A DNA stretch of 64,000 bases. It comes from Notolepis coatsorum (Eukaryota > Chordata > Actinopteri > Aulopiformes > Paralepididae). How positions within the stretch are numbered: the first letter of the stretch is position 1; each line of letters opens with the position of its first letter. The stretch is taken from assembly GCA_963971535.1 (NCBI GenBank), contig OZ020594.1:118331127-118395126 (forward strand), read 5' to 3'. The notes beneath the pieces were generated by a model. It had not been told where the DNA came from, ran no database searches, and saw only the letters and a program-made list of their open reading frames with translations. Made by a program: the position numbers and the translations under genes. Shown here piece by piece: positions 41,508 through 51,998 of this stretch.

Positions 41508-42988
41508 TCAGCTTGCCTCGTCATCGGCGAATGCCTCGCGAGGGTCTCCCCTACGGTTCCACCTCTGTCCGTTGGATCTGCGTCCTCGTGGGCAGTCTTT
41601 TTTCCAATGCCCTGTCCCTCCGCACTGAAAACACTTGTTTCTGTCAAAAGGCTGGCGTTTGTCATAAGGCTGGCGTCTGTCATAAGGCTGGTGTTTTTCT
41701 TTAGGCCTCTGTACGCGCCGTTTTCGCCTGCATTCCAGTCAGGTGAGGTCTGCCTGGTCTCGCTGTCATGAAGTATCGCTTTAACGCTGGTGTAGTGAGC
41801 AGGGCCGAACTTTGTCATCAGCAGCCGTCTGAGTTCAGCTGCTGTAGGAGAGAATTACCTGCAGAAAACTGTAAAGGCCTGCTGGAAACGTACGCCTGAG
41901 TTTCTCGGTTCGGGCAGATGTTCTAAAGCCTTAGTCATGTCCTCCTGTGTCCACGGGCGGTGAACCATAATCAGCCCTTCGTGGCCTGCGACTTGAATCA
42001 TTGGTAAGGACAGGTGGGGAGGAGGGTTTGTGGGTCTCTGCCTTAGGGTGGATAGTCTGTTCTCCTGTATATTTGCTTTCATTTGTGCTGGGGACCAGGT
42101 TGTTTTCCCAGGGGTTTTTGTGTCTTTCAGGCGTTCATAGACAGGTTCCTCTCTGTCGTCTGCTGATAGCGCCAGGTGTCCGTGTCCAGCGGTGAGGGAT
42201 TCTTCTATGGCGCTTAACATCTGAATGATTGTGGCGTCTGATTTTATGGTTGAAAGCGAGTGGGCAGGAGATGTTTGGTTGCTGGTCCCCGCATATAAAG
42301 AGGCAGGGGATGCTGGGCGCCCGACGTAGGATGGGTGGTTTGGGGGTGATGGATTTGACCAGGTGTCCGAGGAAACAGGAGATCCCAGGTTGCTGGGTGT
42401 GGTGGTGCCCGAGGCGCTTGGAGATGTGGGGTTGCTGGGTGTGACCTCTCCACGTGGTGGTGTCTGGGGTAGGCCGGTCACGGCCTGGTAGGCCGGCGGG
42501 GCTGTAGGTAGGATGGCTGGTCCTCCCTGGAGTGGGGGCGGTGCGCGCGGATGGGGGCAGCCGTCGAGATCAGGGTCCAATCTGTAAGCGGATAAAGAAG
42601 GGTACAAAGATTTTGTATTTGTGGTGTGTAATGTTTCTTTTTGGGTTTCTCTTCCTAAAGAGTGAGTAGCTGGTTGTTCTTTGCTAGTTTGTTTCTTTTC
42701 TCGGCGTTCAGCCTCTTCTTTCCACACATAGAACCATTTTTCATGTGTGTCACAGAGGCAAACGGCGCTACTCTCAATGCGTTTATTTTTCATTAGTTCT
42801 ATGCGTTTCTCCTTTAACTGGGTGCCTAGTGCTTCAATCTGATTTAACGAGAAAGAGCCGTTTGCTGGAAAACCACATTTCTCTGACCAATAAGGAACAT
42901 GCATAATCGATTCCTCTCCATATTTTTTAGTCATCGTCGCGCAGGGTCCCACTGGAGGAGTCTGAAGCATCTTTACCTGCTTTTGCCC
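41508..42988 (-). pseudogene. gag: ERV Gag, broken by a stop and a frameshift
   Basis: The likely start is ATG at 42988, giving MGQKQVKM: glycine at position 2 fits N-myristoylation and membrane targeting of matrix. The frame is open upstream to 43114, but that part is leader. The middle is proline-rich (matrix/p12-like), followed by a capsid-like stretch. An in-frame TAA lies at 41855-41857. Beyond it the same frame continues, and a one-base shift between about 41700 and 41740 leads to the nucleocapsid frame. That frame has one CCHC knuckle (CFQCGGTGHWKKDC) and ends at UGA 41508-41510, in frame with pol. The two lesions could be real or assembly errors; they stop normal Gag production as written. 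Confidence 0.85.
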
Positions 42989-43910
42989 CATACTTGTGCA
43001 AAAGCCAATTCTTCGTGTACACGGATACTTTAAACAGATACGTCTATCTGAGTCTGAAATTTCGTTATAGTAACAAACGTCAGGGAAAAACTGTCGGCTT
43101 CTGTCAGGAAACAATTTGTTTCTGACCCCGACCTTTTAGTCTGAAATTTCGTTTTAGTACAAACTTCAGGAAAAAAACTGTCACTTCTGTCAGGAAACAA
43201 TTTGTTCTGACCGCGACCTTTTAGCAATATCAACTGGTTGTTTACACAAAACCTTGAAAACTGCAATATCAACTGGTTTTTGTTTGTTACACAAAACCTT
43301 GAAAACTGCAATATCAACTGGTTGTCTTTGTTTACACAAAACCTTGAAAACTGCAATATCAACTGGTTGTTGTTTGTTACACAAAACCTTGAAAACTGCA
43401 ATATCAACTGGTTGTTGTTGCAACACAAAACCTTGACAGCGTAATATCAACTGGTTGTTGTTTTTTACACAAAACCTTGAAAACTGTGGGATACCCCACC
43501 CTGGTAAACTTCACTCCCCCAGCGGGAATCTTTGTGAGATAATGAGATTCCAGCAAGACGGCACCCTTTCTCAGTGGTGAGGTTAGTGCGTGTTTAAAAG
43601 ATTATAAAATAGGAACATAGAGCATTTATTAGGTTAGATTATTATCCACCCAAAAAAATTTGAATATTTTGCGGAATACGTTTTAGTAAGATCTGAATTC
43701 CAACAGCTCACCGGAGGTCGAGGTTTCAAACAGATGTCCCCTGGTCCGATACAAGTGCGCTGTCGTCAGACGGCCCGGTCGTGCGGATGAGTGAATCCCT
43801 CTTTTCGGACGGTTTTGTGTCGAGGTAGAGATTGGCAGGCCTGCTTGCACCTCCGTTCGGCTGGTTCCGTCTGATTTCAGCGACAGTGTATCCTTGTTCG
43901 TACGCCAAGT
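42989..43910 (-). other. ERV leader with tandem repeats
   Basis: 43205-43490 holds six copies of a 39-46 bp unit (GCAATATCAACTGGTTG, ACACAAAACCTTGAAAACT). 43045-43221 is a direct duplication of about 86 bp (shared CTTCTGTCAGGAAACAATTT). In sense the LTR end is followed by ACTTGGCGTACGAACAAGG; the primer site probably starts at TGGCGT, but its tRNA is not recognised. No gene. Confidence 0.75.
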
Positions 43911-44809
43911 TGTAACGGAAAAATATCTATGATAACAAGAGAGCTGTTGAAATAAAGATGAAAACTGCAAAACAAATACGTTTGTTCGTTTTTAATACGG
44001 CCGGACACAATGTAACAATACAAACAAGTTGCAATGTCAGAAAGTGTGATGATACTCTGGTCTCTCAACATTATATACTCTAGTTCTTGGGGTTCCGCCT
44101 CCTCCTCCTCCTCCTCCTCTTCTTGCTGTGTCAGGGTGCTTGTGTGTGTGCGTGCATGCGCACATGCATGTGTGTGCATGTGTGAGCGTGTCTATGTGTG
44201 TGTGTTGCAGACGTGTGTGTGGGCGTGTGTGTGTGTTTTCAGGAAGTGAAAATGGCACAGCCTGCGGTTTGGCGTGTATGGCTTGGAGGAGAAGGGGGGG
44301 TTGAACCGTGAACTTGACAGTTGGAGGTGTCGTAAATACGTTGTCAGTTAGTTTCATAGGTTAGTTCCATAGGATACTTCTGCTTATCAGAGATCACAAA
44401 AGAGTCAAGTGTCTGGTTCTTGTGTTGCAATGAACATTGTGAAATCTTGGTACATACATCCGGCCGTTTGGAACAAAGGGCATTATGTGCTTTAGCATGA
44501 GAACATGAACAGGCCATGGTCTCAGGCATACCACGTTTGCACAATGGGCCCTACGGCCGTTATAGGCACAGAGCTGGGATTGTGGACGCAGTATTTAGTC
44601 GTATATCAAAAGGGCTATTCTCATTTGGGGTGTCATACGAATTGTTAACAGGTTAAGGTCTCAGATATGGTACATATTGTGTCGAGGTCACATGATAAAA
44701 CACAGGACGTCAAGATGTCACGAAGGCAGACACAGTATAGTTAGTGTCTAAGGTCAATGTATTCTTTAGGTATGTAATGCAAAACATGTTAATTGATATT
44801 TCCATTACA
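43911..44809 (-). repeat. ERV 5' LTR (899 bp) with promoter elements
   Basis: It is the same length as the 3' copy. In sense, TATATAA is at 44071-44077 and an ATTAAA poly(A) variant at 43991-43996, about 75 bp downstream. This gives a short R and a U5 of about 60 bp. Confidence 0.93.
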
Positions 44810-45254
44810 CTTCACACAGTGAACATCGATCGGTGGAAATAACTCGAAAAAACAACATGCTTTGGACGTATATACTATTATACAACCTGGAAATAGATCT
44901 GGCATTTCAACATCCCATAATTGAAAACTGTCTACTCCACGCTGATCGCCCAACGGCCCGAGGAGACTGGGGTGAGTTTTAGCGTGTAGTATTACCGTGT
45001 TCGATATAAACTGCTATGATGAACATTAGATGAATGGTATAACGTTGCCCACGGAATTATAAACGCCCCCTCGCCCATCCGGTCAACATCAGATGACGTG
45101 TAGTAACTTCCAGAACCACATCCAGTTGAAATTTATTATCTGGCACAGATCGCTATCAAACTGTATTTCATCATCAATATAATGCATTTGGGGCTATAAA
45201 TCACGTTCTGGAGAAAGCTGCAGAAAGAGATGAAAACATACTTATACTTTAGAG

Positions 45255-46293
45255 CAGGGGTAGGCAACCCTAGGCACGCATGCCTGCATAGGCACGCGGG
45301 GCATTTGCATAGGCACAGGGGGCAGCAGTAAAAAAGTAAAAAAATATATATATATTTTTTTTTTTGCTTTGAAATATTATAGTGAAATATTTTGCACTGT
45401 TGTCGCATTTATCTTGTTGAAATCCTCCCACAGGTTATTTTTACTACCACATATTTAATTGAGACCCTTTATTTGTTTATTATTTCAATTTAGCTGGAAA
45501 TACATTGCTACATCATTCAGTAACATTTGCAGAGCCTTATAACAAAAACATTATTACGGTCACCATTGTGACCAGTGGGATTAATCAACAAATTGTATTT
45601 TTTATTTTTCTATTTCATTGAACATTGCACATGTTAAAAGCCATTTTTTTTACTCAAAATGTGATTATTACCAAGTCAACTTGTGTTCTTAAAACAATGA
45701 CAATAAACATAGTTTTATTAGGTTGAAATAATGTGGTTGTGTACTTATTTTTCTGTTAACTTATTATGGATTGAAAACTGAAAACCTTAATGTGCAGTAA
45801 CTGAACTCAATATTTTTAAGTTCTGGTAACTTATTATTATTTTTTTTTTTACAGTGTAGTCTTGCGATCAATCAAAACTTATTTACACGATATACCTCAC
45901 ATTCACCCTCCATTCACATCCTGGTGTTCTCCTGGTGTTCTCCATTAGGCCTGTAGGTGGAGCTATGACAGCACACGTACAGTACACAAACCGATGGTGT
46001 GTGATGTGTCCAAAAATGAATGGGCAAATGTGAGTGAAATGGCCGCACTGTATGCAGCTGTTTGTCTGCATTGCATTCCCCCCCCCCAACTCAGATTTAG
46101 GGTTGATACAACCATCATAATAATATTGCTAATAATAACAATAACAATAATGATGTAATAATGTAAAAATTATCATTAAAAATACCTGATTATGAGAAGA
46201 AAAAAATTACGATGCATGGAATATTGTTGAGGCACACTAGTTACAACTATATTTCAAACAGGCACTCTATGTCAAAAAGGTTGCTGACCCCTG
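45255..46293. mobile_element. hAT-like element with CAGGGGTAGGCAACC ends
   Basis: Inverted ends CAGGGGTAGGCAACC and GGTTGCTGACCCCTG. The 8-bp duplications CTTTAGAG (45247-45254) and CTTTAGAC (46294-46301) differ at one base. AT-rich interior without a transposase frame. Nested in the piggyBac-like copy 3. Confidence 0.88.
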
Positions 46294-46490
46294 CTTTAGA
46301 CCATATTTTAGTATGAATATGTGAATGAAAAAGTTTAACGTTGCTACACCATGAACAATACATATAGGACATTGAATGGGCCCTAATAATGGCAATCTAG
46401 CAATAGAATTTAAAAAGTTATAGCCCTGCAAAGAAGGGGAACTTCTCCATGTTAAATAGAGCTGGCAAGGGATGGTATATCATGAATTTA

Positions 46491-46740
46491 GTATAACAAA
46501 GCAGGATAGCCGGACCAGCACTCACAGGTTCAATGTTTTTTTAATTGGCAGCCTGAATCAGGCTAGCCATACCACTGAAGAAGGACATTAGTCCGAAACA
46601 TGTCTGCTTTGATTCAGGCTGCCAATTAAAAAAACATTGAACCTGTGAGTGCTGGTCCGGCTATCCTGCTTTGTTATACTGAACTTTATGGGATTACAGC
46701 ACCCAGTGTGAGTACTTGTGAGCGCGGTCTAACTTGACTA
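46491..46740. mobile_element. Foldback insertion with a 15-bp duplication
   Basis: A perfect 15-bp direct repeat TATATCATGAATTTA (46476-46490 and 46741-46755) points to non-LTR retroposition. Most of the insert is an inverted repeat with arms of about 70 bp (46490-46561 and 46611-46681), including CCGGACCAGCACTCACAGGT and its complement. The spacer of about 50 bp contains ACTGAAGAAGGACATTAGTC. Confidence 0.85.
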
Positions 46741-46778
46741 TATATCATGAATTTAACCTTGGGCAGTTAAAGTGTTAA

Positions 46779-47040
46779 CGTTACTGTGTGTTGTTGTAGC
46801 TATGTTAATAAATTCTGAATGGCATTAACGTTAGTTGGGTATGATGGCATTGAATAGCATCAACGGCACGCTAGCTGGCTGGCTACAACAATGGAGGATT
46901 TATTTTGCGGGACCAATATTATTCTATGACAGCCCCGCCCCCATTCGCTAACCAACCAATCACTGCTACGCAACATCAACGCAAGGTTGTTCAGATTAGA
47001 TTTTGGGGAGATGTACGCAACATCCTCGCAACACAGTTAG
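46779..47040. other. Internal sequence of the large DNA transposon
   Basis: No gene. TTAGATGGGAGGCCG at its right end recurs inverted at 58804-58818 near the transposon's right end, so it may be subterminal repeat sequence. Confidence 0.4.
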
Positions 47041-48910
47041 ATGGGAGGCCGAAGGTCTCTAGAGGCCTCCCATGAACGTGAACTTTGGAAATTACTCAAT
47101 AATCAACTAGGATGCAGTAAAAAACTTAAAACCAGGTTCTCAAACATAAACATAAAGACGGACAACACGCTCATCACAGACAAACTGGATGTAGCCAATT
47201 ACTTAAACACTTTCTTCACAAACATAGCCACAACACTGGTAAACAAACTACCCTCCCACTCAGGGCAGTATGGGGTAGAACACATAGTAGCATACTACAA
47301 GAACCTAGGCATCCACAAAGACGATTTCAAACTGGAAATGGTAACTACAGATGAGGTACTCAATAAACTGAGCGCCCTCCAACCGAACAAGGCCACTGGC
47401 CATGACAACATCCCCTCCAAATTCCTCAGAGACTCGGCAGCCGCCATCACCCCAGTCATCACACACATAATAAACCTCTCCATAAAACAGGGACACGTCC
47501 CCAAGGACTTCAAAATAGCGAGAGTAACACCCCTGCACAAAAAGGGCAGCAAATTAGACCCAGGCAACTACCGCCCTGTTTCTATCCTTACATCCATCTC
47601 GAAAGTCATGGAAAAAATAGTATACGAACAGGTCGAAAAGTACCTTACGGATACAAATCTAATCTACGAATTCCAATCTGGCTTCAGAACATCCCACTCC
47701 ACTGACACATGCCTTCTCTATTTGAACGACAACATCAAGCAAGAGGTGGACGCGGGCAAATACTGCGGCATGGTCATGCTAGACCTACAAAAGGCCTTCG
47801 ACACTGTCAATCACACCATTCTGATTGACAAGCTAAAAGCAATTGGTTTTGATAGTTTATCAGTGAGCTGGATACAATCCTACCTGGAGGGGAGAGAACA
47901 GATGGTGGAGGTAAACGGTACCCTATCCCCCCCCCCTCACAGTGAACTGTGGTGTTCCACAAGGAAGCATACTAGGACCACTACTGTTCCTAATTTATGC
48001 AAATGACATGTCGTCAGCTTGTGACTGCAACTTGTTCCTGTTTGCGGACGACTCAGCCCTGCTGGTCTCTGACAAGAACAAGTTACAGGTTGAAAAAACC
48101 CTCAGCTCGGAACTAGGCAAAATCTGCATATGGCTCGCCGACAACAAACTATCATTACACATGGGCAAAACAGAGTCCATTCTCTTCGGTTCAAATAACA
48201 AACTCAGCTAAACAGACGGCTTCTCAGTTACAGTGGGTGACAATATTGTCACAAGGAAAGATGAAATTACCTACCTGGGTTCCATCCTAGAGGCTAATCT
48301 TTCCTGTGACAAAATGGCATCCAATGTAATAAAAAAAGTCAATCAATGAACTCGATTCTTGTACCGGATCTCCTCCCTGGTAAACAAGAATACCCTGAAG
48401 ACCCTGGCAGGAGCACTCATTCAAGGGTACTACGACTATGCTTGCACCTCAGGGTACCAAAGCACCTCAAAGGCACTAAAAACCAAATTACAAACATCTC
48501 AAAACAAACTAGTCAGACTACTGCTTGACCTGACTCCTAGAACCCACCTCACCCCTGCACACTTTGCCAACCTAGGATGGCTTAGAGTAGACAACAGAGT
48601 ACAGCAACTTGCAATGGGCCTGGTCTACAAGATACACTACACGACCAAGGTACCCATGTACATGTCAAAATACTTCCCAAAGGTCAGTGAATACCACGAT
48701 CACAACACCAGAGGGAGCCCCACAAATCATGTAAAACCCAGATTCGGCTCAAACAAGGGACTAAACATGTTTCGCAATTATGCCACAACAATGTGGAACG
48801 CCCTACCCAAAGCTGTAAAGGAATGTAAATCACTACCCACCTTCAAAAACACTCTCAAAGAACACCTACGGGAGACTGCAATTCAAAACTGGCCCCTACA
48901 AATGTCCTAA
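47041..48910 (+). pseudogene. LINE reverse transcriptase with frame breaks
   Basis: The first frame (to about 47930) has NKATGHDNIPSKFLRD, DFKIARVTPLHKKGSKLDPG, YRPVSILTSISKVMEK, GFRTSHSTDTCLL and MLDLQKAFDTVNH (first catalytic aspartate). A C-run at 47929-47938 breaks the frame. The next frame has GVPQGSILGPLLFLIY and FLFADDSALLVS (FADD catalytic pair). Another break (stop at 48209-48211 and an A-run near 48333) leads to the C-terminal frame ending KEHLRETAIQNWPLQMS. RT copies LINE RNA at the target site. The breaks at homopolymers could be real or sequencing errors. Confidence 0.87.
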
Positions 48911-49297
48911 CCCAGTTGTACAATAAAGACCAAGCATGGCTTTGTCAGTATTCCAATGTACAGCCCCACCCAACCCCACCCCACCTACCCAACCTCCCCC
49001 AATGCACAGTTTCTATGTCAAATGTATATACTCTTCTTCTGGATTTTTTTAGTATCACAAACAGTATTGTATTTGAAAATCTGGTATGTCATAAATGTAT
49101 AGATGTAGCAGTACTGTCTATCTGTATGTCATGTGTGTCATATGATGAATTGAAAATGGGGGACCCTGATGGAAACAAGACGAAAGTCTTTCTCAGGTCT
49201 GCATCCTCTTAACAATTGTATGTATTGAGCTGTACTGTACTGTACCCATTCTGCAATCTGTTAATAAACTTTTCATGCATTCATTCATTCATTCCGT
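47041..49297 (+). mobile_element. 5'-truncated LINE (L2/CR1/Rex-like)
   Basis: It carries a reverse transcriptase gene (47041-48910), a short 3' region and an (ATTC)n tail at 49279-49297, as in L2/CR1-type elements. The endonuclease part is missing. Related pieces: 25798-25870, 50027-50190 and 59700-59875 (antisense). Confidence 0.8.
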
Positions 49298-50593
49298 TAA
49301 TGAAATGATTGATATGGTTTTACAGAGTATATGTTATTGTAATATGAACTACATAATATACTATAATAACACATTTCCGTTTGTTGGCAACAGTTTTTGG
49401 GTCATATATTTATGAAAATTAATGTGTTGATAAGATAAAAACTACCTACGTTTGTGAAAAGGGGCGTTGCTGCGGAACCAATCAAAACGCGTTACAACGT
49501 CAGGTGACTTGATTTCTCCCAATGACATTCTTCAAGCCCTGGAACCAGGAAGTAAATATTGCTACTCGTCTGTTGACAACACTGGATAGCTCTGCATTCG
49601 GTAAGCTCTCAATTCATTACTATTACTATTGAAATGCATTTTTACTTACCTTTACAGCATTATTCAAACGTGATAGGAAGTTATGAGTCATCAGCAGTTT
49701 ATATGCAGTCCGTTTTGACGTCCGATTACACATTGGAAAATGTTGTAGCCAGCTCACAAAGACTAACGCTACGTTAGCATTTTAACTTTCTCAGATAGCA
49801 ATCTAACATTACGTTAGTGTAAATCAAACAACTCTAACCCAATACTAATAATAGTAACTTGTTTCACATTCTTGCTGTGTGTTACACTATGGTATAGCTG
49901 TCTGTGTTGTTGCCTGTGACGTTAGAAATTTGACGTTGTCACAACCGTTACATATGTACAAAATATACTGTCTCATAAATATACTCTTCCAATATATAAA
50001 TATACATATAAATATATTGTTTTAGATGCTGTTGTCACTATGAATTACAAATGGGGGGCCCTGATGTAAACAAGACAAACGTCTTTCTCTGGTCTGCATC
50101 CCCTTAACAATTGTGTGTATTGAGCTGTACTGTACTGTACCCATTCTGCAATCTGTTAATAACGTTTTCAATCAATCAATCAATCAACATTTATAACACA
50201 ATAACAAGTGTGAAAATAACATGTTATTTATTTTAACAGTAACATGTATTACAAAAACATATTCCCTGTTGTCCCAAATTACTGCTCCTTAATGATGATG
50301 ATTCTTTAGCTTTAAGTATTGTTCAGAGACGATTTTGGCTGGCAGGAAGTACTGCTGAGAAAAAAAATTGGCGCTTTGATGGCAAGCTCCACATTCTCTG
50401 CCCTTTAATCACTGGAAACAGTTATTAGCTGATGTTGTAACAATGGAGCTTTCTACAGCTAGATTAAATGGTGCAAACTATCAAACAATAGATAGCTGGA
50501 ACCAACAATGTGCATTGTATGCCTGTACCTGTGCCTATCTTCCAAAAAAGAAATAAAATATGAAAAAAAGAAGAAAAAAACTCCAGTGAAAAC
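49298..50593. other. No gene; contains a second LINE 3' end (50027-50190)
   Basis: 50027-50190 matches the last 170 bp of the LINE at 47041 (shared ATTGAGCTGTACTGTACTGT and ACCCATTCTGCAATCTGTTA) but ends in an (AATC)n tail. The rest belongs to the large DNA transposon and is AT-rich. A sequence ending TTCGGTAAGC near 49600 could be a 5' exon and donor on the plus strand, unproven. Confidence 0.6.
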
Positions 50594-50838
50594 TTAGGAT
50601 ACAGTGTTCTGACAGTCCAAACACAGACACATGTCTGTACATGGTAGGTTGTTTGATTTGCATGTGCATCGCCCCTTCATGCATTGTGTTTTTTTGCAGG
50701 AGCAGTATACAAGTTCCAGGATTGCGACTGGGGCTGGAGGAAGTGACATCCAGTCAATCTCGAAGAAATCTCTGGACTGCTGATCACCACATGGGAACTG
50801 TATTGAGAGGCATGAGCACAGTGAAGCAATAGTCGGGT
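50594..50838 (-). pseudogene. C-terminal part of a CXC-like cysteine-rich protein
   Basis: One frame encodes YCSCKKTQCMKGRCTCKSNN and then MCLCLDCQNTVS before the stop: nine cysteines in about 32 residues, in a CXC-type zinc-binding pattern. Nearer the chromovirus, another frame continues the upstream protein with TRLLLHCAHASQYSSHVVIS, so a deletion and frameshift lie between. It is the downstream half of the gene whose other half is 57541-57958. Fish genomes hold many multicopy genes with this EADTR plus cysteine-rich layout, and I infer transposon origin. Role unknown. Confidence 0.6.
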
Positions 50839-50843
50839 GTCTG

Positions 50844-51982
50844 TGTGAGGTTTCTGTTCTCACTCACTCACTCACTCGTTCTGTTCCTTTAAACCACCTC
50901 GCTCTGTTTTCATTTGTTTCTGTTAATCATTCAATTCCCCCATTCACACGCTTCTTCCCAGTGACGTCGTCAGAGACGTCGTTGATTGGTTCTCTCCCGT
51001 CCGCACGCTTTTCAATCACATTCCCCAGCTGTCACTGCTTGTCAATCAATCAATCCCGTATTATTTATACCCCGTTTCTCCACTCTAGTTTTGTTGGATC
51101 GTTTTGATATTTCTCTGTTTGCATTCTCCGTTCCTGCTGCTGCTGCTGTTTGCTCTCTGTGCTTTACCTCCAGGATATTCCAAGAAGCCTTCCTCTTGGA
51201 CACCTTTTCCCCGTGGCGACGCGCTCGCTCCGCTGCTGTTCCAGCACTCATTACGCACTTCGTCTGGGTGAGTTTTTTACTGACTGTCTTGATCAAATTC
51301 CGTTTTCGTGTGTTTCTATAACACTGAAGATTACCACCTTTTTTATCAGACAGTCACTCACCCAGCGATCGCTTTTTTGTTGTTCTCACTGGGATAATAT
51401 TTTTGGGACTTTACATCTCCCACTGTGTGTTGTTCACACCGAAGATATTATTCACATTGGATTGTTTTTTGGACTTCACTCTCAGTGTCTATTTTTGCAC
51501 CGAAGATATTCACTTGGGATTGTGTTTTGGAACAGTGCTCACTGTGTGTATTTACACGAAGATATTCACTTGGGATTGTGTTGTGGAACTTTGCTCACTG
51601 TGTGTATTTACACGAAGATTAGTTCACTTGGATAACTTTTGTATTTGGGTACAAGTCACCTCTCCTGTTCTCCTGCTCGTTCCACCTGCACCCTTGTTGA
51701 CTCGCTCACTCTCTCTCTCTCTCGGTCCCGCAACACTTCGGAGATTCTGCCGAGAGAAGTCTGCAGAGCGGCTCAGACGTCAGCATCTGCTACCCCCTAC
51801 TACCACCACGGGAGAAGCTGCAGAGCAGCAGAACATTTTCCCCCTTGCTTGTGTACCTGTCTTGTTTGACTTGACTATTCTGTGCTCATTAATTAGTCTC
51901 AATAAACAAGCCCTTGTTTTTGGCAACTCTGAATTCCTACTCTCTTGTGTCGTGCGTTTGGGGTCGGTGTCAAACCATAACA
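50844..51982 (+). repeat. Chromovirus 5' LTR (1139 bp)
   Basis: U3 to about 51092, long R, AATAAA at 51901-51906. About five imperfect units of about 53 bp (CACTGTGTGTATTTACACGA, AGATATTCACTTGGGATTGT) lie at 51415-51630. The long plus-strand frames across this repeat have no recognisable product. Confidence 0.95.
51062..51102 (+). promoter_or_regulatory. Chromovirus TATA box and predicted RNA start
   Basis: TATTTATA at 51062-51069. GTTGGATCGT at 51093-51102 begins 31 bp downstream and is the exact complement of the primer site at 51985-51994. This fixes the likely first nucleotide of the transcript. Confidence 0.7.
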
Positions 51983-51984
51983 TT

Positions 51985-51994
51985 ACGATCCAAC
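51985..51994 (+). promoter_or_regulatory. Self-priming primer binding site
   Basis: ACGATCCAAC lies two nucleotides after the LTR end (CATAACA). It pairs over 10 nt with GTTGGATCGT at the predicted RNA 5' end. Tf1/sushi elements prime minus-strand DNA with their own folded-back RNA 5' end. Confidence 0.72.
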
Positions 51995-51998
51995 CAAA

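Larger units (their letters stand above)
32480..44809 (-). mobile_element. Endogenous retrovirus, gamma/epsilon-like, 12.3 kb
   Basis: Two 899-bp LTRs differ at only one position noticed (near 33074 and 44506). A perfect 4-bp duplication CTTC (32476-32479 and 44810-44813) flanks it. Order in sense: 5' LTR, repeat-rich leader, gag, pol, env, purine tract, 3' LTR. Gag and pol are in one frame with a UGA between. Env has a CX6CC motif in its membrane subunit, and integrase ends in a GPF segment; both fit class I (gamma/epsilon) viruses. Very recent insertion. Gag is broken by a stop and a frameshift; pol and env are open. Confidence 0.93.
32190..46774. mobile_element. piggyBac-like element, copy 3, carrying an ERV
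   Basis: TTAA lies at 32186-32189 and 46775-46778. Ends CACTTTAACTGCC and GGCAGTTAAAGTG. The own sequence is 32190-32475 and 44814-46774, which line up with copies 1 and 2. It was later hit by the ERV (CTTC duplication), a hAT-like element and a foldback retroposon. Confidence 0.8.

Noticed and set aside
41185-41771. Plus-strand frames of 118-147 codons opposite ERV gag-pol
   Set aside because: They are antisense shadows of the coding frame, valine/cysteine-rich because of GT repeats.
43205-43490. CRISPR-like array of regular repeats
   Set aside because: The units are contiguous tandem repeats with no unique spacers, in vertebrate DNA inside an ERV leader.
51150-51635. 161-codon frame in the chromovirus LTR (repeated at 56703-57188)
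   Set aside because: It overlaps imperfect LTR repeats, has no recognisable domain, and is identical in both LTRs simply because the LTRs are.
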